From positions 19,566 to 83,565 of the forward strand of contig LUCM01000026.1 of assembly GCA_008360955.1 (NCBI GenBank): 64,000 nt of DNA, written 5' to 3'. The position numbers and the translations under genes were made by a program. The DNA is from Fasciolopsis buskii. Taxonomy: Eukaryota > Platyhelminthes > Trematoda > Plagiorchiida > Fasciolidae. Positions within the stretch are counted from its first letter, which is position 1; each line of letters begins with the position of its first letter. Under the pieces are notes generated by a model. It did no database searches. It was not told where the DNA came from and saw only the letters and a program-made list of their open reading frames with translations. Shown here piece by piece: positions 46,825 to 59,605 of the stretch.

Positions 46825-49599
46825 AATGATCAAACTACCAAAGATATTTAGTTAGGATCGAACTCCAAAGATTCGAGGAATAAATTTGCCAACCAGTGGC
46901 ATTGTTCATTCCATGCCCAACTCTTCTGCTCAATTCCACACCCGTAGTCTTTTTTCATTCTTTCAATTTTCCTTTTCAATTGAATTTTTCGTACAAGAAA
47001 AATCGGAGCTGTTGAATGACAATTATGTGAAATGAAGGCAAGTACTTTCCTAATTATGGGAACGAAACGTCAGTAATTTAAAAGTGGCGCAGCCCATGGC
47101 CCGTAATGCGCACGGCTCTAAGAAAACCGGCATTCATGCAACCTATTTTCCTTTGCACCTTGCACTTGCGAAATTTGTTATCCTGTCTTAGTCGGCATTG
47201 TGCCTGGCATGTGATCTGTCTTTCTCTGCTAACTGCAAAGTTCGTCCAGTTATCCGCAGTATTTTTCAGCTACCCGTTTCAAAGCGCCTATTCAGACAGC
47301 TGAAGTTGAAATTTCATGTGGATAACTGCATAACCTAGCGTAAATGTGAACTATCCTCCAATATACTGTTTATTTCCCTTTAAGCAATGAAAGGCTATCG
47401 AATGTTATGAATGCCTTTACTTCAGAAATGCTTGGGGCTTCTCGATCTATCCACCTAGTGCTGTCTCGAAATCGAGGGATATTTTCAATATATTTTAAAT
47501 TACTCCATTCTTTGTTTTTTTTCCTGTTCGGAATAGTAGTTTTTGAAGCGCTATTTCCTTAATATAGGGTAAATGTCAACAACGCATTCCGACATAATTT
47601 AATTGGTTACATGCATTTCCGGTTACTATTTGGCCTCCATCAGCCACTGTTCGATTTGCTATGGCCTATCGACCGTCCCACGTGATCCACTGGAGTTTGT
47701 CAATAATCGTTTAGCGCATGATTGCTAATTGGTCATATTTGGTTGTGCCTTGGCTGAACACTTCATTTATCTTTTACGCTCGCGTACATTTTTACTTTAG
47801 CCATCAATTTTCTCACGACTCCTGTTGTCATTTTTAAATGTATCTTATTTCTGTTACGACAGCATTTACCCTGATTCACATTGTCTAAAAGCGTGTTAAA
47901 ACAACCAAAACGCGCTCCGCGATATGCACTGTCTGTTGCTCTAACTGATCCGCGAGTTTGAAATTTATGAACAACACCCCAATTCTCACCATTGAATCTA
48001 TCTGTTCGTCGTTTTCCGCTGGCTAACTTATCATTAGGACGTTTTGGTTGGTGCTGCAATCTCACGATACTTTCGTCAGGGGAAAATGGTTAGGCATCGA
48101 GTCGCATATTGACCAAGCCTAGACTGAAGAAGCACGTAGTTAATTGGATTCTGGCTCTGTTTTTAGCATATGCGTTGTTTCACTAGTGGTCGTGTCAATA
48201 TTGCCCACTAAACGGTTGTTTGAGCGTGAAAGTAGTTGTTGAACCGAACATAAGCGCTTGTTGCTGACGCTATTCATTGAGCTGATTAATTCTGATGGCA
48301 CCTGTCCTGTATGAGCTGACATGGTGTTCATACAATAGTAGAAAACGTGGCGAAGTTTGATCGTCCGTTATAGCTGGAGGGGCTATGTGGCACTGTGAAG
48401 TACTTTTTCATCTTTGGTTCTGATGTCCCCAATTTTTCCTTGGTAATCTTGTTAATGATAGTGGTAAACGCTTGCTAAGCGGGCCTCAATATTTGAACCT
48501 CAGATTTAATTTTACGACAAACCTCATTTCGTGATCCTTAACTAGCCAGACAAGAATTGCCAGTCAACTTCATCTTTTCCTATCCTCGTCGTTCGTCTTA
48601 AGCTGACCACCCCGTTACAGCGATAACAGACTATAAGGCAGGTGGTGGACAAGCGCGCGGTGAATCACTGGTGATGCAGCGTAAATGTGGTGTCTAGAAG
48701 ACGGTTATTCACTTCTAGCGCACTAAGGTTATTCGTGTTGGCCGTAAATTTTTTTAACTTTAGACGATCTTTAATCACATGGAACTTCCAGACATCACCG
48801 GTGCTTGGTAGACATGTTTCGCGTGGTCACTACACCGGTTTCTTCCGAGGACTCCGGATAGAATGACAGTCTTAAGTTCCCGGAAAGGCAATGTGGTCTT
48901 TGTAATGTGAGCTTCCGAATATCGCCATCTGTAATGTAGCTCATGAGATCTTTCCAGTCATCAACACTGAATGATTATCAATGCATCTTCCAGTCTGTTT
49001 TCTAGCAGTGGAAGTTTTGTCACGGTCGTCAAGCGATGCGAGGCATGTTAGATTATCCGAGCCTTAGAGTCTAGAAAGCTGTCATCATCTCATAAATTCG
49101 AAATCTCTGCTGTTTTCAGTTTTGTGTACCGTAATCCTTCCTGGATCGCGAATGCTAGGAGGTGCCGCGAGTAAAGAACTTTCGCGCATTATTGTGCCGG
49201 CGCTGTTGAACGTTATTGATATTTTACAAATATCACAATATGATAGAGGTATTCTGGAAAATTTAAATAAGTCAGGTTATTCAGAGGTCTACTCTCCAAA
49301 ATCATTCATTTTCGAATTACTAAAGTTTATGAATCACACAAGAACTTTTTCGTTCGTTTTCCACAACCCGATTTCAAAATTCACCGTGAGATATATAACA
49401 GGGGTCTCTGCAGACTGGCTCTTTCATTCCTCTATCCGGCTGCTCAAACCAAAGTATAGGGATTTGACTTAGAAGGTCGTACTCCGATCTGAAGGCTTCA
49501 CAACCCACTGGGACTTGGTGACTGATTGATCAGCATCTAGCAATCTCCTCTGGACTGAATAGAAGTCAATCCGATCGAGGGTATTCGTCTGTTGTCCTG
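46825..49599. other. Region with weak minus-strand exon-like frames
   Basis: No recognised gene. On the minus strand 48140-48331 (63 codons, Ser/Thr/Asn-rich, ending 'THMLKTEPESN') and about 47990-48070 look coding-like; the latter reads 'RPNDKLASGKRRTDRFN' and is followed by a donor-like 'aatg|gtgagaa'. On the plus strand 49122-49472 (116 codons) is unrecognised. None passes a chance-length test. Confidence 0.3.
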
Positions 49600-50340
49600 C
49601 ACTTTGTTTAGGGCTCCGCTACAAGAAGTAGAACCTTTTCAGCAGAAGCTCTTTGAGACTCATGCTTATTTTGGAGTATCTCCAGGGGCACTGAAAATAG
49701 GCAGATAACGCGGAGTCTGAGAAACTCCCTTCCGGTCATGCTTATATAGTTGGGGATCAACGAGTGACGTATCAGCCAGAAATGAGAAAATGTGCAACGA
49801 ATTTTAATGAAGTAGATGCCCCAGTTCTCCATGGTTGGGGTCCAAATAGTCTCATAACCAATACAAATTCCCAAGTCCTTTGAATCCCGTAGTCTTTACC
49901 TGGAGACACTGGAAGGTATGCAACAAACCGTAATCAGTGCAATTGTGTTACATTTTCATTCTTTCTGTAGGGACGTGTAACATGATGAGGAACGTAGCAA
50001 TCAATAGAGCTCTCTCTTTTGCTTACCGATGGTGATAGTAATGGGTGGTGGAACTGTTTCCACTGGCGTGCGAGAACGAAAGCGAATACCGTAGCGCTCT
50101 GCATCTAGTTAACTGGCCTTTGGTGATCCGTCTGGTGGGGATAGCTAAACCCTGGTTCCAAACCAACTAAAGCAGCGTGAGAAGCATACTGTTGTATGCT
50201 CAGTGGCATCTGTAGTGAAGGGTTTACTGGTCATCCAGGATGTCTAGCCTCATTGAAGAGGCGTGTGAACTGAGCAACCAGTCACCGGCCCTCGCGGTAG
50301 GGTTCCCTAAGTCAACCCTCTATTTCGGTTTGGGAAACCA
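49600..50340. repeat. Low-copy diverged repeat, copies in two orientations
   Basis: The part at 49610-49880, read on the minus strand, resembles 45060-45310. The part at 50110-50340 (+) contains 'ggtcatccaggatgtctagcc', 'aactgagcaaccagtcaccg' and 'ccctaagtcaaccc', matching 22480-22660 and the reverse strand of 44850-45030 and 55780-55975. The opposite orientation of the two parts suggests two insertions or an inversion. Confidence 0.55.
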
Positions 50341-52648
50341 TGTAGTAAGAATCCCACAGGGGAATCATAGATGCCGATGTCATGGAGGTAAACGATAGAT
50401 AATCTGCAATACGGTGAAGCATGCCTATTGTTTCATTCTTCTCCCTCTTTTTCTTCGTGGTCCCGATGGCGTATGATTTGTGGACAGACTTATGTAAGAT
50501 AAGTAAATAGATATCTGCGATATACGTTTTGAATTTTACTGTACCTGGACGTTCTCGAGATTATTTAGGGGTTTTTGCTGCATGTTATAGTTTCCCATCA
50601 TTGTAACTTTGAGGATTATCACATCGATCACAGAAAATGCTGATCGTCTGGACATTGGAAACAAATACGGAAATGTGCGCAACCTTGCTGTTCGATGTTA
50701 AACGACATATTTCTAATATTGTCGTTTTATATTTTGTCTATTTTTTCAGGATTTTTACATCACTTACAGTGAATCACTTTCCTACTAAAACCATTGGACC
50801 GGCGATGTTGCCTTTGATTGAGTCGTGTTACATTTTCTATACCTGAAATTCCTATGCGCACGCTAAGCACGTCAGCCGAATAAAACATCCCAATTACAGT
50901 TCTGGGGTCTATTTCGTTCTTTCTCGTCCGACTGTCGCAATTGGTTTACAGTCTAGCTTCCGTCGCTCCACCCCTCCCCCTCGCATGCATACGCCCATTT
51001 ATTGTATGCTCAGATTTAAATGTAGTATACTGTCTTCTATGTCTTTCGAAGGGAACCTTGACAAGGAATTAGTCAGTTTTCACCCAGGTGGTTATGGGTG
51101 AATGATAAAAACCTCGAATTTTTGTGAAATACCAATTGATACTACCACATTATTTTTCAACGTGAGTCCCGTATCTTTTTTGCTTACTAGAACTAACGGC
51201 TTTAAGTAACTTTTAACTTTCGGGCAATGGTAAGATGCTTTGTGTTTTCTCTTCGTAATTTACTTTCGATTCTAATATCATCATTTCGGAAACGAAACAG
51301 ATGGTAGGCACTAGTTGTGAACGGCTCACAAAGTTAGTTAGTTATGTAGACAAAATGAAAAAGTATGATTTCAGTGGAAGGGTGAATCATAAGTCATGGA
51401 TTCACTACCAGAGTCCTAATTCGTGACATTCGGTCAAATACCAAGACTAGTTTTCAAAATCTGTCGTGGACTGAACATCCCTATCATCCTCGAGTCACTC
51501 TGATCTCAGAAGACAACTTAGATCGAACCACTTTACTCTTACCTGCCCAGTAACTCTCAACTTTTGTAACAGTGGGGTCTAGCGTTCGGTCTCATAGCGA
51601 CCTCTATATAGCTGCTTTCATAGATGTTGTTTCTTTTGATTACATGGAGGAGTCATTTTAATAGTCACGGTTTGCGCTCAGCATTGGACAAAAAAAAATT
51701 TAGCGTGATAGTCATAGACTATGAAGCAGGCGTTGGGCGTCGAAGCGAATGTCTGACCACAAGATCATAAGTCACTTTGAGAAGGATAAATGTAACTTTT
51801 TTTCGCATAATAGTTCCTTTAGTAGGATAGATGCTGCTGTTGGATCGATTCTTTTTTGTTTCCATGACCTTCGGCTCTACCGTTTATCGTAGCTTAAAAG
51901 TGTTTGCAAACGGAAGTAATTGGGCTTGAAACGCAGACTAAGTTCTCGTTGGTCGCATGAATTGAACGAAAGACAAAGATAGTGCGATAGAGTTCAACGG
52001 TTGACAGCGACAGTTGGCCCTGCGGCCGGCGAATTCGGCAATTGATGTCGACGGAGGATGACAGCTTTTGTCGTTTTACCAAAATTGTGATGTCCAACTA
52101 TAGAGTGAAAATATGTTTGGTGCAACTCCAAGTGGGTGTGAAACTGGTATATTCTTTCGCGTACTTTGCCAGCGTTGTCTAGTCAGAGGATTATTCGAGC
52201 CCAGAATTTCATTTAATTTTACTGCCTATGCCGAACTAAATATTCTTCTTAAGACTACATATTGAATAATCCGGTATATTCCTAATTGCGTATTTTCGAC
52301 GTACAGGTATAAGTATGATACCGAGACCTCGTTCAGGCGTTACAATTACCTCTGGGGTGATTCAGCATCCGGCCGGGAAAAAACATTTTCGCGGTGCCTT
52401 CTCTCATGAGTAAAGGAGTAAGACTTCTAGATACAAAATTTTCAAGCCTCGACAATTAGTAAAACGAAACTACAAGACAGTTCCTCGACAAAGATGTTTT
52501 ACTTCGCCGGTTCTTATGCGAATAGAATTAGTAATTGCTGAACGGTCGTTTCGCTCACCAAGCATGACACCTTTTGAAAACAGCTTGTACACCATTTCGA
52601 GACACCTCATTGTCGATAAAGTGATACCGTCATTTTGGTGTGGCCTGC
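50341..52648. other. Non-coding region
   Basis: No recognised gene. From about 52480 to 52648 the sequence is the diverged extension of the dispersed repeat at 39746 onward. Confidence 0.5.
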
Positions 52649-52907
52649 TCATCGCTTGATTCGTCCATTTCATGACCTCGGTAATGCCTACAAGCTAGAA
52701 TGGCTCGAATGGTCATTATGTTGTATTGAGATCCGAACTGTGCAGTGATCGTGAGCGTCTGATTAGATTAGTCTTGTGAAATTCTGTATGAACGTTTGCA
52801 GACAGTATGAATGGTCGCCTAACATGAGTATCGAGAGTGGAAATTAGAGACTAAATGGATCAAACTGTGCTTGCCTGTCTATTGCGGGAAACAGATTGAC
52901 TCTTTTT
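52649..52907 (-). repeat. 259-base inverted repeat, copy 2
   Basis: Exact reverse complement of 39487-39745. Its minus-strand ATG at 52716 opens the same short frame 'MTIRAILACRHYRGHEM', then continues 'DESSDEQATPKWRYHFIDN' where copy 1 has 'DESSDEQEAVLKWRCHFVDS', so the coding frame is conserved beyond the identical block. Confidence 0.9.
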
Positions 52908-54059
52908 CTTCCTAATATGAACGTCTTGACTTACTTCGGAACCGTTTTTGGAGGAGTGAGTGTTGAGTCCGGTTATCGTTAGTTCGTGAGTTCACATCGT
53001 CTGAAACAGCTGAATGGATACTCCTTCCTTTCCAGTCATATCAAAATTTATTTGGAAATGGTTGTACTGATCCACCCACTAATTGTTCCACATCCTGCTC
53101 CACGAACTACACGGTTATGACTAATCCTAATGGCCGTTGTGATTACTCTTTTGTGCTCTACTCACGAGCGGAAAATTGCATTTCCTTTGCAACCAATAGA
53201 AAAAGCACAATTTTTATTCCATTTAATCAACATTTTGATGCTGTTGAAAGCCGGCATAAGGTAATTAAGCGTTGTCGGAACACCTATTGAAACGGCTGCG
53301 AGGGTAATTTTTGAGTAGCTGTTACAAATTCCGCACTAATTGGTGTACTTTATTTAAATCCGTTAATGTAATTGCGTGTTGTGAATTCGGATTCACTAAC
53401 AAGTGAAATGAAATCTGACTTTGTTACCGAGTTAGCGATTGAAAGCGAAAATCTCCCCAGCAGGGCACGCTTTTGTGAACCACGGTGCACGGTGCACTCA
53501 TCAGCAAAAATAATCGGCATCAAAACGACACCAAGGCAAATTCGAATCTTCAAGTAGAACCATCGCGCGCAGTTTTTTGTTCCGAGTTCAACACATGTTT
53601 GGCATGAGCCAACATCCAGAACATTTATCTGGTGTATACTGTCGCTGCATTCATGGCAAGAATTTTCGGCAAAGCTTTGATTTCTACATTATCGTCTTGC
53701 TCTAGTTCGGTGACCTTTTGGTGTCCAAAAGATGCCCGTTGAAGTCTCGTGTAATATCATAAAATCGATGGTTCATTTTCACCAAAGCATTGAAATAGCT
53801 TTATTATAAATAGCATAGTTCGGAATTGGTCTTTGTCTGACTCCTCCCCCCCCCTCGCACTGGAACATTGGTAAAACATGTTTTGACCTAGTCACTTGTC
53901 GGGTTTCCATGTCAGTTATCTCGATTTAACGAAGCACGTCAAAATGGCGTCGAATTGAGTGGTCGTGTTGGTGGTGTTGATCGACAGTCGCCCTTGTTGG
54001 GAATTTTTCTATGCTTCAGTAATAATCACTATCAAACCATTTATGATCGGTTCATTTAC
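52908..54059. other. Non-coding region, possible transposase scrap
   Basis: No recognised gene. A minus frame (53350-53553) contains 'VLMPIIFADECTVHRGSQKR', which recalls the 'FSDE' strand of Tc1/mariner-type DDE transposases. That is a single weak motif and the complementary strand is equally open. Confidence 0.3.
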
Positions 54060-54825
54060 TTATTAGTTTCTTCGCACGGAAGTGGATGTGAGGACGCGTA
54101 TATCGGAAGATCGAGTGGCGCACGTTGGACTGAAGTACATGTATCACAAAAGTTAAAGGTTGTGTGTTGTGCTACAGAGCGCTCAGTTCTATTATATAGT
54201 TGCGAGACATGGGGTTTACATGCTGTGGATGTTCGTCATTAGGAAGTTTTAGATCATCGATTTTGCGTAGCACTTCTTGGTGTGGACAGAACGGCCTAAT
54301 AGGCACGGCAGGTTAGGAATCAATTATCGAATTCTGGATCTGAGAATATTCGATCGCAACATATCAAGCTTAGTAGGTTTCGTTTCCTGGGCCACATGTT
54401 GCGCATGGCAGATACTCGTCTGTCATACCGTACCTTATTTTTCGTTCCTCCTACGGGATGGCAGAAGCCATGTAGATGTCAACAGTTAACGCAGCAACGT
54501 GGAATTAAATTCGTGGTTTGGGTCCGAGGAACCCGACAACCAGTTTGTTGGAAACATTGAAAAATGTGGCAGTGAAGTATTGATAATGGTAAGCATGTCA
54601 CCTTCCGTCGAATCGTAATGATTAAAAACCTCCGCGTCTGTACAGTCAGACTATATTCCGTGAGTTGGCTACTTCGATATTCTTTTCTTTTCCCGCCCTC
54701 TGTAGATCCAATCGCTGTTTCTCTTGCGTATTCACTTTTTCTATAGCAGCACATAACTTGGGGAGGAAAGTAGCAGTTAGTAAAACTTGTTCTACTGTTT
54801 AGCGCTGAACGATAATGATATTCAT
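54060..54825 (+). mobile_element. Old RTE 3' fragment
   Basis: Encodes broken pieces of the RTE C-terminal region: 'VVCCATERSVLLYSCETWG' (54145-54225), 'LSRFRFLGHMLRMADTRLSY', and then 3' UTR matches 'acagtcagactatattccg' and 'gtttagcgctgaacgataat' near 54800. More diverged than the other copies, with several frame changes, so an older insertion. Confidence 0.85.
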
Positions 54826-55232
54826 GTAATGCAAGTATTAAGCCATTACTACGGACACTCGGCCTCTACATAAATTAATTTTTTAATCAGTTTATGGGTG
54901 GATTCAGCCAATCTCATTTGAGAAACCTAATGTGTTCCAGTTGGTTAAATTCATTGATCATTCTTTATTCTCGCATGTTCTGAATCAGTTGTCAGTACGC
55001 ACCCTTGACTATCATCTCTTCCCGTTGTCAAGTTTACTATACTTCAAGAGGTCCAAGGTCCGAAAGGGAATGTTCTGGTATTCGAATTAGTCAAGCTCAC
55101 GGAAAGTATTCCTGGCTATATGAAGTTTATGGAGCACAAGTAGCGTCCACAAACAGTTTTAAATTTGTGACGTATGCTGACTAGTGAATCCTTTCTGGCT
55201 AGACCTCGTGCAATCATACTATTCATTCGAAG

Positions 55233-55235
<3 letters not shown>
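54826..55235. other. Non-coding region
   Basis: Nothing recognised between the old RTE fragment and the TA microsatellite. Confidence 0.5.
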
Positions 55236-55286
<51 letters not shown>

Positions 55287-55770
55287 TTGGGGTGATTGCG
55301 CAAAATGGTGTTTTTTAGTCAGTTGTATGTATACGAATGAACAGAGTCCCGGAACCATGTAACCGGTTTCGCGAGTATTGCCGTTTATCAGGCATGCGTG
55401 CCCGGTACAGGCTATGACTTGGCGTAGATGTACGAAGAAGTTAGCCTCGGCTTTGGCCTCGGTTGCTGCCTCCTGCCTTCATGGTTGGGACCCACGAGAT
55501 GAGGATTATTGCTGGTTAGAAACGCTGAGAAATATGGCTCAAAAGGGAAGTTAGTGGCGCGAATGCTGTATTACCTGCCTATAGAACTGGTCCCTCTTAA
55601 GAACACTGAAGCCAATCAAATAGATCATAAAATGTGTACATTGAAAACTAAAATCTATTGGTTTGTTGTAGTTTGTTACTATTTTTCTCCTTATTTATTC
55701 AGTTCCATTTACATGTTTTCAATCCGATGTGCAATATAATACATATATACTATATATATATATATATATA
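55236..55770 (+). repeat. Duplicated unit A, copy 1
   Basis: Starts in a 49-base TA tract and ends in another TA tract. From 55281 to 55770 it is identical to 57891-58380 (offset 2,610). It contains a 76-codon open frame (55509-55739) starting 'MLVRNAEKYGSKGKL', unrecognised. Confidence 0.9.
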
Positions 55771-55779
55771 GGATTAATA

Positions 55780-55975
55780 CTACGTGGTTACCCAAACCAA
55801 TGCAAAGGGTTAACTTAGAAAGTCCGAGCCTTTGGCCATATGATCTAACACACAGGGCAGCTGGATGATCTGTAACCTCCCGGGGACCGGGGACTGATTC
55901 CTCAGTTCACAGACCCTTTGGATGGGAATAGACATCCTGGATGCCCGGTACATCCTTTGGACTTAGTAAGGCGTT
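55780..55975 (-). repeat. Low-copy diverged repeat, copy 4
   Basis: On the minus strand: 'gggcatccaggatgtctat', 'aactgaggaatcagtccccgg' and 'ctaagttaaccc', matching the repeat at 50200-50340. Lies in the part of the duplicated region that is not repeated after the N. Confidence 0.6.
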
Positions 55976-57012
55976 CGATAAGGATGAATTACAATCAGCA
56001 ATTGTGAGACCACGATGCTTCACTGAATGTGCATGCACATTTGTTATAATCTCTCACCGACAGTAATCTTCGCCAGTTTATCATTACCAAAGTTACCCGA
56101 TTGCTCTGACGGAGGTGAACAGCAGTGTCGGCTGTTTTACATCTCTATGTCGTACACAATTTTTGGAATCATTGACAAGATTTCTCGTGGACCTCACCCA
56201 GCATTAACAAAATAAAAAACTGTTTTGCGTCTTAAACCAATGCGATGGCAGATGAGTACTTTATTAAGCAGGTGGAGTATGCAGCTGTGTGTGATACGAA
56301 AGCTACCTGCTAATAGTTTTAGAGTCCAGAGTGATTGATTGCCATTATTTGTGTGCTTTGTACAGTTCAGAACAAGGAAGAGGCTCCGATGTATGGTTGG
56401 GATGGGGCCAGTAGGCAATGTACGGGTGTGGGAATTGTCTGATTACAGACAGGATATGCGACAGCTTTTGTTTGACTTTGGGTGACGTAGTTATTTCAGT
56501 TTGGTAAGTCGTTTCCATGAGCAAGATGATTGGATGGTTTTTTGTCTTATTGCTATCGTCCTTCGTTACTGTTGCGTCATGTTTGCATACGATCTTTGAT
56601 GGATTCACATTGGATCGACTACTAAGGCATGGGTTTGAATTCTTCTCATGCCAACGCTTTTAACGCTTTCCCATCACCTGTTCATGTCTTTCCGAAAGCT
56701 CAGGCGTCCACAAAATAATGAATGTGTTCTGACGGACATACATTCAATGCGTCCCCCTGCGAGCTTTAAACGGAACTAATTCACGTTGTTGCGCGTTAAA
56801 AACCTGAGATATAGACGGCTTCAATTGAATGTGTCTCGCGGGTCGACTGACGGAGAGTCCTAGTATCTCGTTCATTGATCTGCACTGGACGGTAAATTCA
56901 TAATATTTTCCTAAGCTGTTTCTACCATTTATCTTCTTGAATATCTAGTGATTGCTTCTCGTAATTTTTGCAGGTTTTATTCCTAGAAATTTATTTTTCT
57001 AACATTCGTTCA
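55976..57012. other. Single-copy part of the duplicated region
   Basis: Present only once: it lies between units A and B but is replaced by the N at 58381 in the second copy. Minus-strand frames at 56194-56608 are open but unrecognised. Confidence 0.5.
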
Positions 57013-57856
57013 TCCGTCGCACCCCGAATTATCTTCCCCTTTTAAAACTCGTCGGGATCACAATATTTTGAGCTGCGTGTTACGCGACAATTGCTCGACT
57101 CCCCATTGTTTCGTGGCTGCACGATTTAGTGAAAAAAGAAATCTCTGGATATTTTCTCCCAAATACTCCTGTTCAGTAACACCCTGGCCTGAAGCCCGGG
57201 ATACGGCAGAAAATAGCGAAGCGAAGTGATCCCCACGGTTTGGGCACAATCCAGCATGCCAACGCAGTAACGTTATAACTGATACGGAAGAAGGGGTAAA
57301 CATGAGGGAAAAGGTTAAGAAAGTAAGAAGTACAACGGTGAAAGAACAACGTATTTCTAGCGGTAGTTGAACTTACGTGAATGGATAAACTGAGTGGGGT
57401 ATTCAAGTCTAACGGCAATGAGATTGTGAATTTCCGCGGGCAACTATTTTAATCAACTGCCTGTCCAAGTGCAGTTGGCTTCCAACTGAGAAGACGGTCA
57501 GATAAAAAGTGTTTAGACACACTATTTGCAGCGTTTATGGAGAAGCAAAATCATAGGTTTTGTCTTATAGAGCAAAGCCGTTCATTTGAAGGGATGAGAC
57601 CAACGCGATGAAAATCCCAATTCTAAAACTTACGTTTTGCATGCATTCCTGGTAATACGAGTTAGGAGTATCGGAAAAGAGTGACGGAAAACCGGTGAAA
57701 AAAGAAAGTGTAAAATGCTCATTGGTGTGGTGAAAAGACGACTGTTCTTTTTCCTAGCTATTTGCTTCTTTGTTTACGTTTCATTCACTGATATTTTCTT
57801 TTTCACCACTAAACTTCAACACAGTAGAATTTTCATAGATATATATATATGAAAAA

Positions 57857-57874
<18 letters not shown>
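57013..57874 (+). repeat. Duplicated unit B, copy 1
   Basis: Identical to 58382-59243 (offset 1,369) as far as 57874, where copy 2 has a G in the TA tract. Carries the candidate exon 57058-57278 and ends in TA repeats. Confidence 0.9.
57058..57278 (-). CDS. Candidate terminal exon, unrecognised protein
   Basis: On the minus strand a pyrimidine-rich acceptor ('taccccttcttccgtatcag') precedes a 221-base open stretch ending in TGA at 57058. The peptide contains 'LLRWHAGLCPNRGDHFASLF', 'VSRASGQGVTEQEYLGEN' and 'RAATKQWGVEQLSRNTQLK', with a soluble, helix-like composition. No domain is recognised and no partner exon is identified. The same stretch is present at 58427-58647 in the duplicated unit. 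It may equally be chance. Confidence 0.3.
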
Positions 57875-57896
<22 letters not shown>

Positions 57897-58380
57897 TTGG
57901 GGTGATTGCGCAAAATGGTGTTTTTTAGTCAGTTGTATGTATACGAATGAACAGAGTCCCGGAACCATGTAACCGGTTTCGCGAGTATTGCCGTTTATCA
58001 GGCATGCGTGCCCGGTACAGGCTATGACTTGGCGTAGATGTACGAAGAAGTTAGCCTCGGCTTTGGCCTCGGTTGCTGCCTCCTGCCTTCATGGTTGGGA
58101 CCCACGAGATGAGGATTATTGCTGGTTAGAAACGCTGAGAAATATGGCTCAAAAGGGAAGTTAGTGGCGCGAATGCTGTATTACCTGCCTATAGAACTGG
58201 TCCCTCTTAAGAACACTGAAGCCAATCAAATAGATCATAAAATGTGTACATTGAAAACTAAAATCTATTGGTTTGTTGTAGTTTGTTACTATTTTTCTCC
58301 TTATTTATTCAGTTCCATTTACATGTTTTCAATCCGATGTGCAATATAATACATATATACTATATATATATATATATATA
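57859..58380 (+). repeat. Duplicated unit A, copy 2
   Basis: Repeats unit A from its TA tract (shorter here, about 36 bases) through 'ggttggggtgattgcg' to the final TA tract, ending exactly at the N at 58381. It overlaps the end of unit B in the shared TA run. Confidence 0.9.
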
Positions 58381-58381
58381 N
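58381..58381. other. Single-N assembly join
   Basis: Single ambiguous base between a TA tract (end of unit A copy 2) and the start of unit B copy 2 ('tccgtcgcacccc'). The 1,242 bases that separate A from B in the first copy are absent here. Confidence 0.85.
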
Positions 58382-59227
58382 TCCGTCGCACCCCGAATTA
58401 TCTTCCCCTTTTAAAACTCGTCGGGATCACAATATTTTGAGCTGCGTGTTACGCGACAATTGCTCGACTCCCCATTGTTTCGTGGCTGCACGATTTAGTG
58501 AAAAAAGAAATCTCTGGATATTTTCTCCCAAATACTCCTGTTCAGTAACACCCTGGCCTGAAGCCCGGGATACGGCAGAAAATAGCGAAGCGAAGTGATC
58601 CCCACGGTTTGGGCACAATCCAGCATGCCAACGCAGTAACGTTATAACTGATACGGAAGAAGGGGTAAACATGAGGGAAAAGGTTAAGAAAGTAAGAAGT
58701 ACAACGGTGAAAGAACAACGTATTTCTAGCGGTAGTTGAACTTACGTGAATGGATAAACTGAGTGGGGTATTCAAGTCTAACGGCAATGAGATTGTGAAT
58801 TTCCGCGGGCAACTATTTTAATCAACTGCCTGTCCAAGTGCAGTTGGCTTCCAACTGAGAAGACGGTCAGATAAAAAGTGTTTAGACACACTATTTGCAG
58901 CGTTTATGGAGAAGCAAAATCATAGGTTTTGTCTTATAGAGCAAAGCCGTTCATTTGAAGGGATGAGACCAACGCGATGAAAATCCCAATTCTAAAACTT
59001 ACGTTTTGCATGCATTCCTGGTAATACGAGTTAGGAGTATCGGAAAAGAGTGACGGAAAACCGGTGAAAAAAGAAAGTGTAAAATGCTCATTGGTGTGGT
59101 GAAAAGACGACTGTTCTTTTTCCTAGCTATTTGCTTCTTTGTTTACGTTTCATTCACTGATATTTTCTTTTTCACCACTAAACTTCAACACAGTAGAATT
59201 TTCATAGATATATATATATGAAAAAGA

Positions 59228-59243
<16 letters not shown>
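58382..59243 (+). repeat. Duplicated unit B, copy 2
   Basis: Identical to 57013-57874, including the candidate exon (here 58427-58647, minus). Leads into an interrupted TA tract to about 59265 and then new sequence 'gatcaaactaggcatgcag'. Confidence 0.9.
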
Positions 59244-59262
<19 letters not shown>

Positions 59263-59605
59263 TATGATCAAACTAGGCATGCAGTTGTATGTTTTGCATT
59301 AGACGACCAAGATCAGGGCTTAAGAATTTGAGTTCGTGTTTCAATGAGATCATCCAAGATTAGAAACACATTGATTTCACTTCCGTAAAGCGAATACCGT
59401 CGGGATCGGTCAGGTTTGCTTGTTCTTTCTTGAAGAGCAGTGACGAAAGTCGATTCAAAGCTGGGAACCTGTGCTTGTTTGACAAGTGTGGCCACACTTT
59501 CGTTTTATTGTCTGAGGCGGGGTACTGTATCAAACCCAGATGATATATTGAATGGATCGACAAAATGGTGTGCTGTATATGCACATTGGGAATATGGATT
59601 GTTCG
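59244..59605. other. TA tract end and non-coding region
   Basis: TA repeats to about 59265, then ordinary sequence. Both strands are open over 59313-59679 (60-79 codons) with no recognised domain. Confidence 0.45.

Noticed and set aside
49122..49472. 116-codon plus frame starting 'MCTVILPGSRMLGG'
   Set aside because: No domain, no splice support, chance-length; left as non-coding.
56600..56665. tRNA-like B-box 'gggtttgaattc'
   Set aside because: No A-box, no acceptor stem pairing and no anticodon arm could be placed around it.
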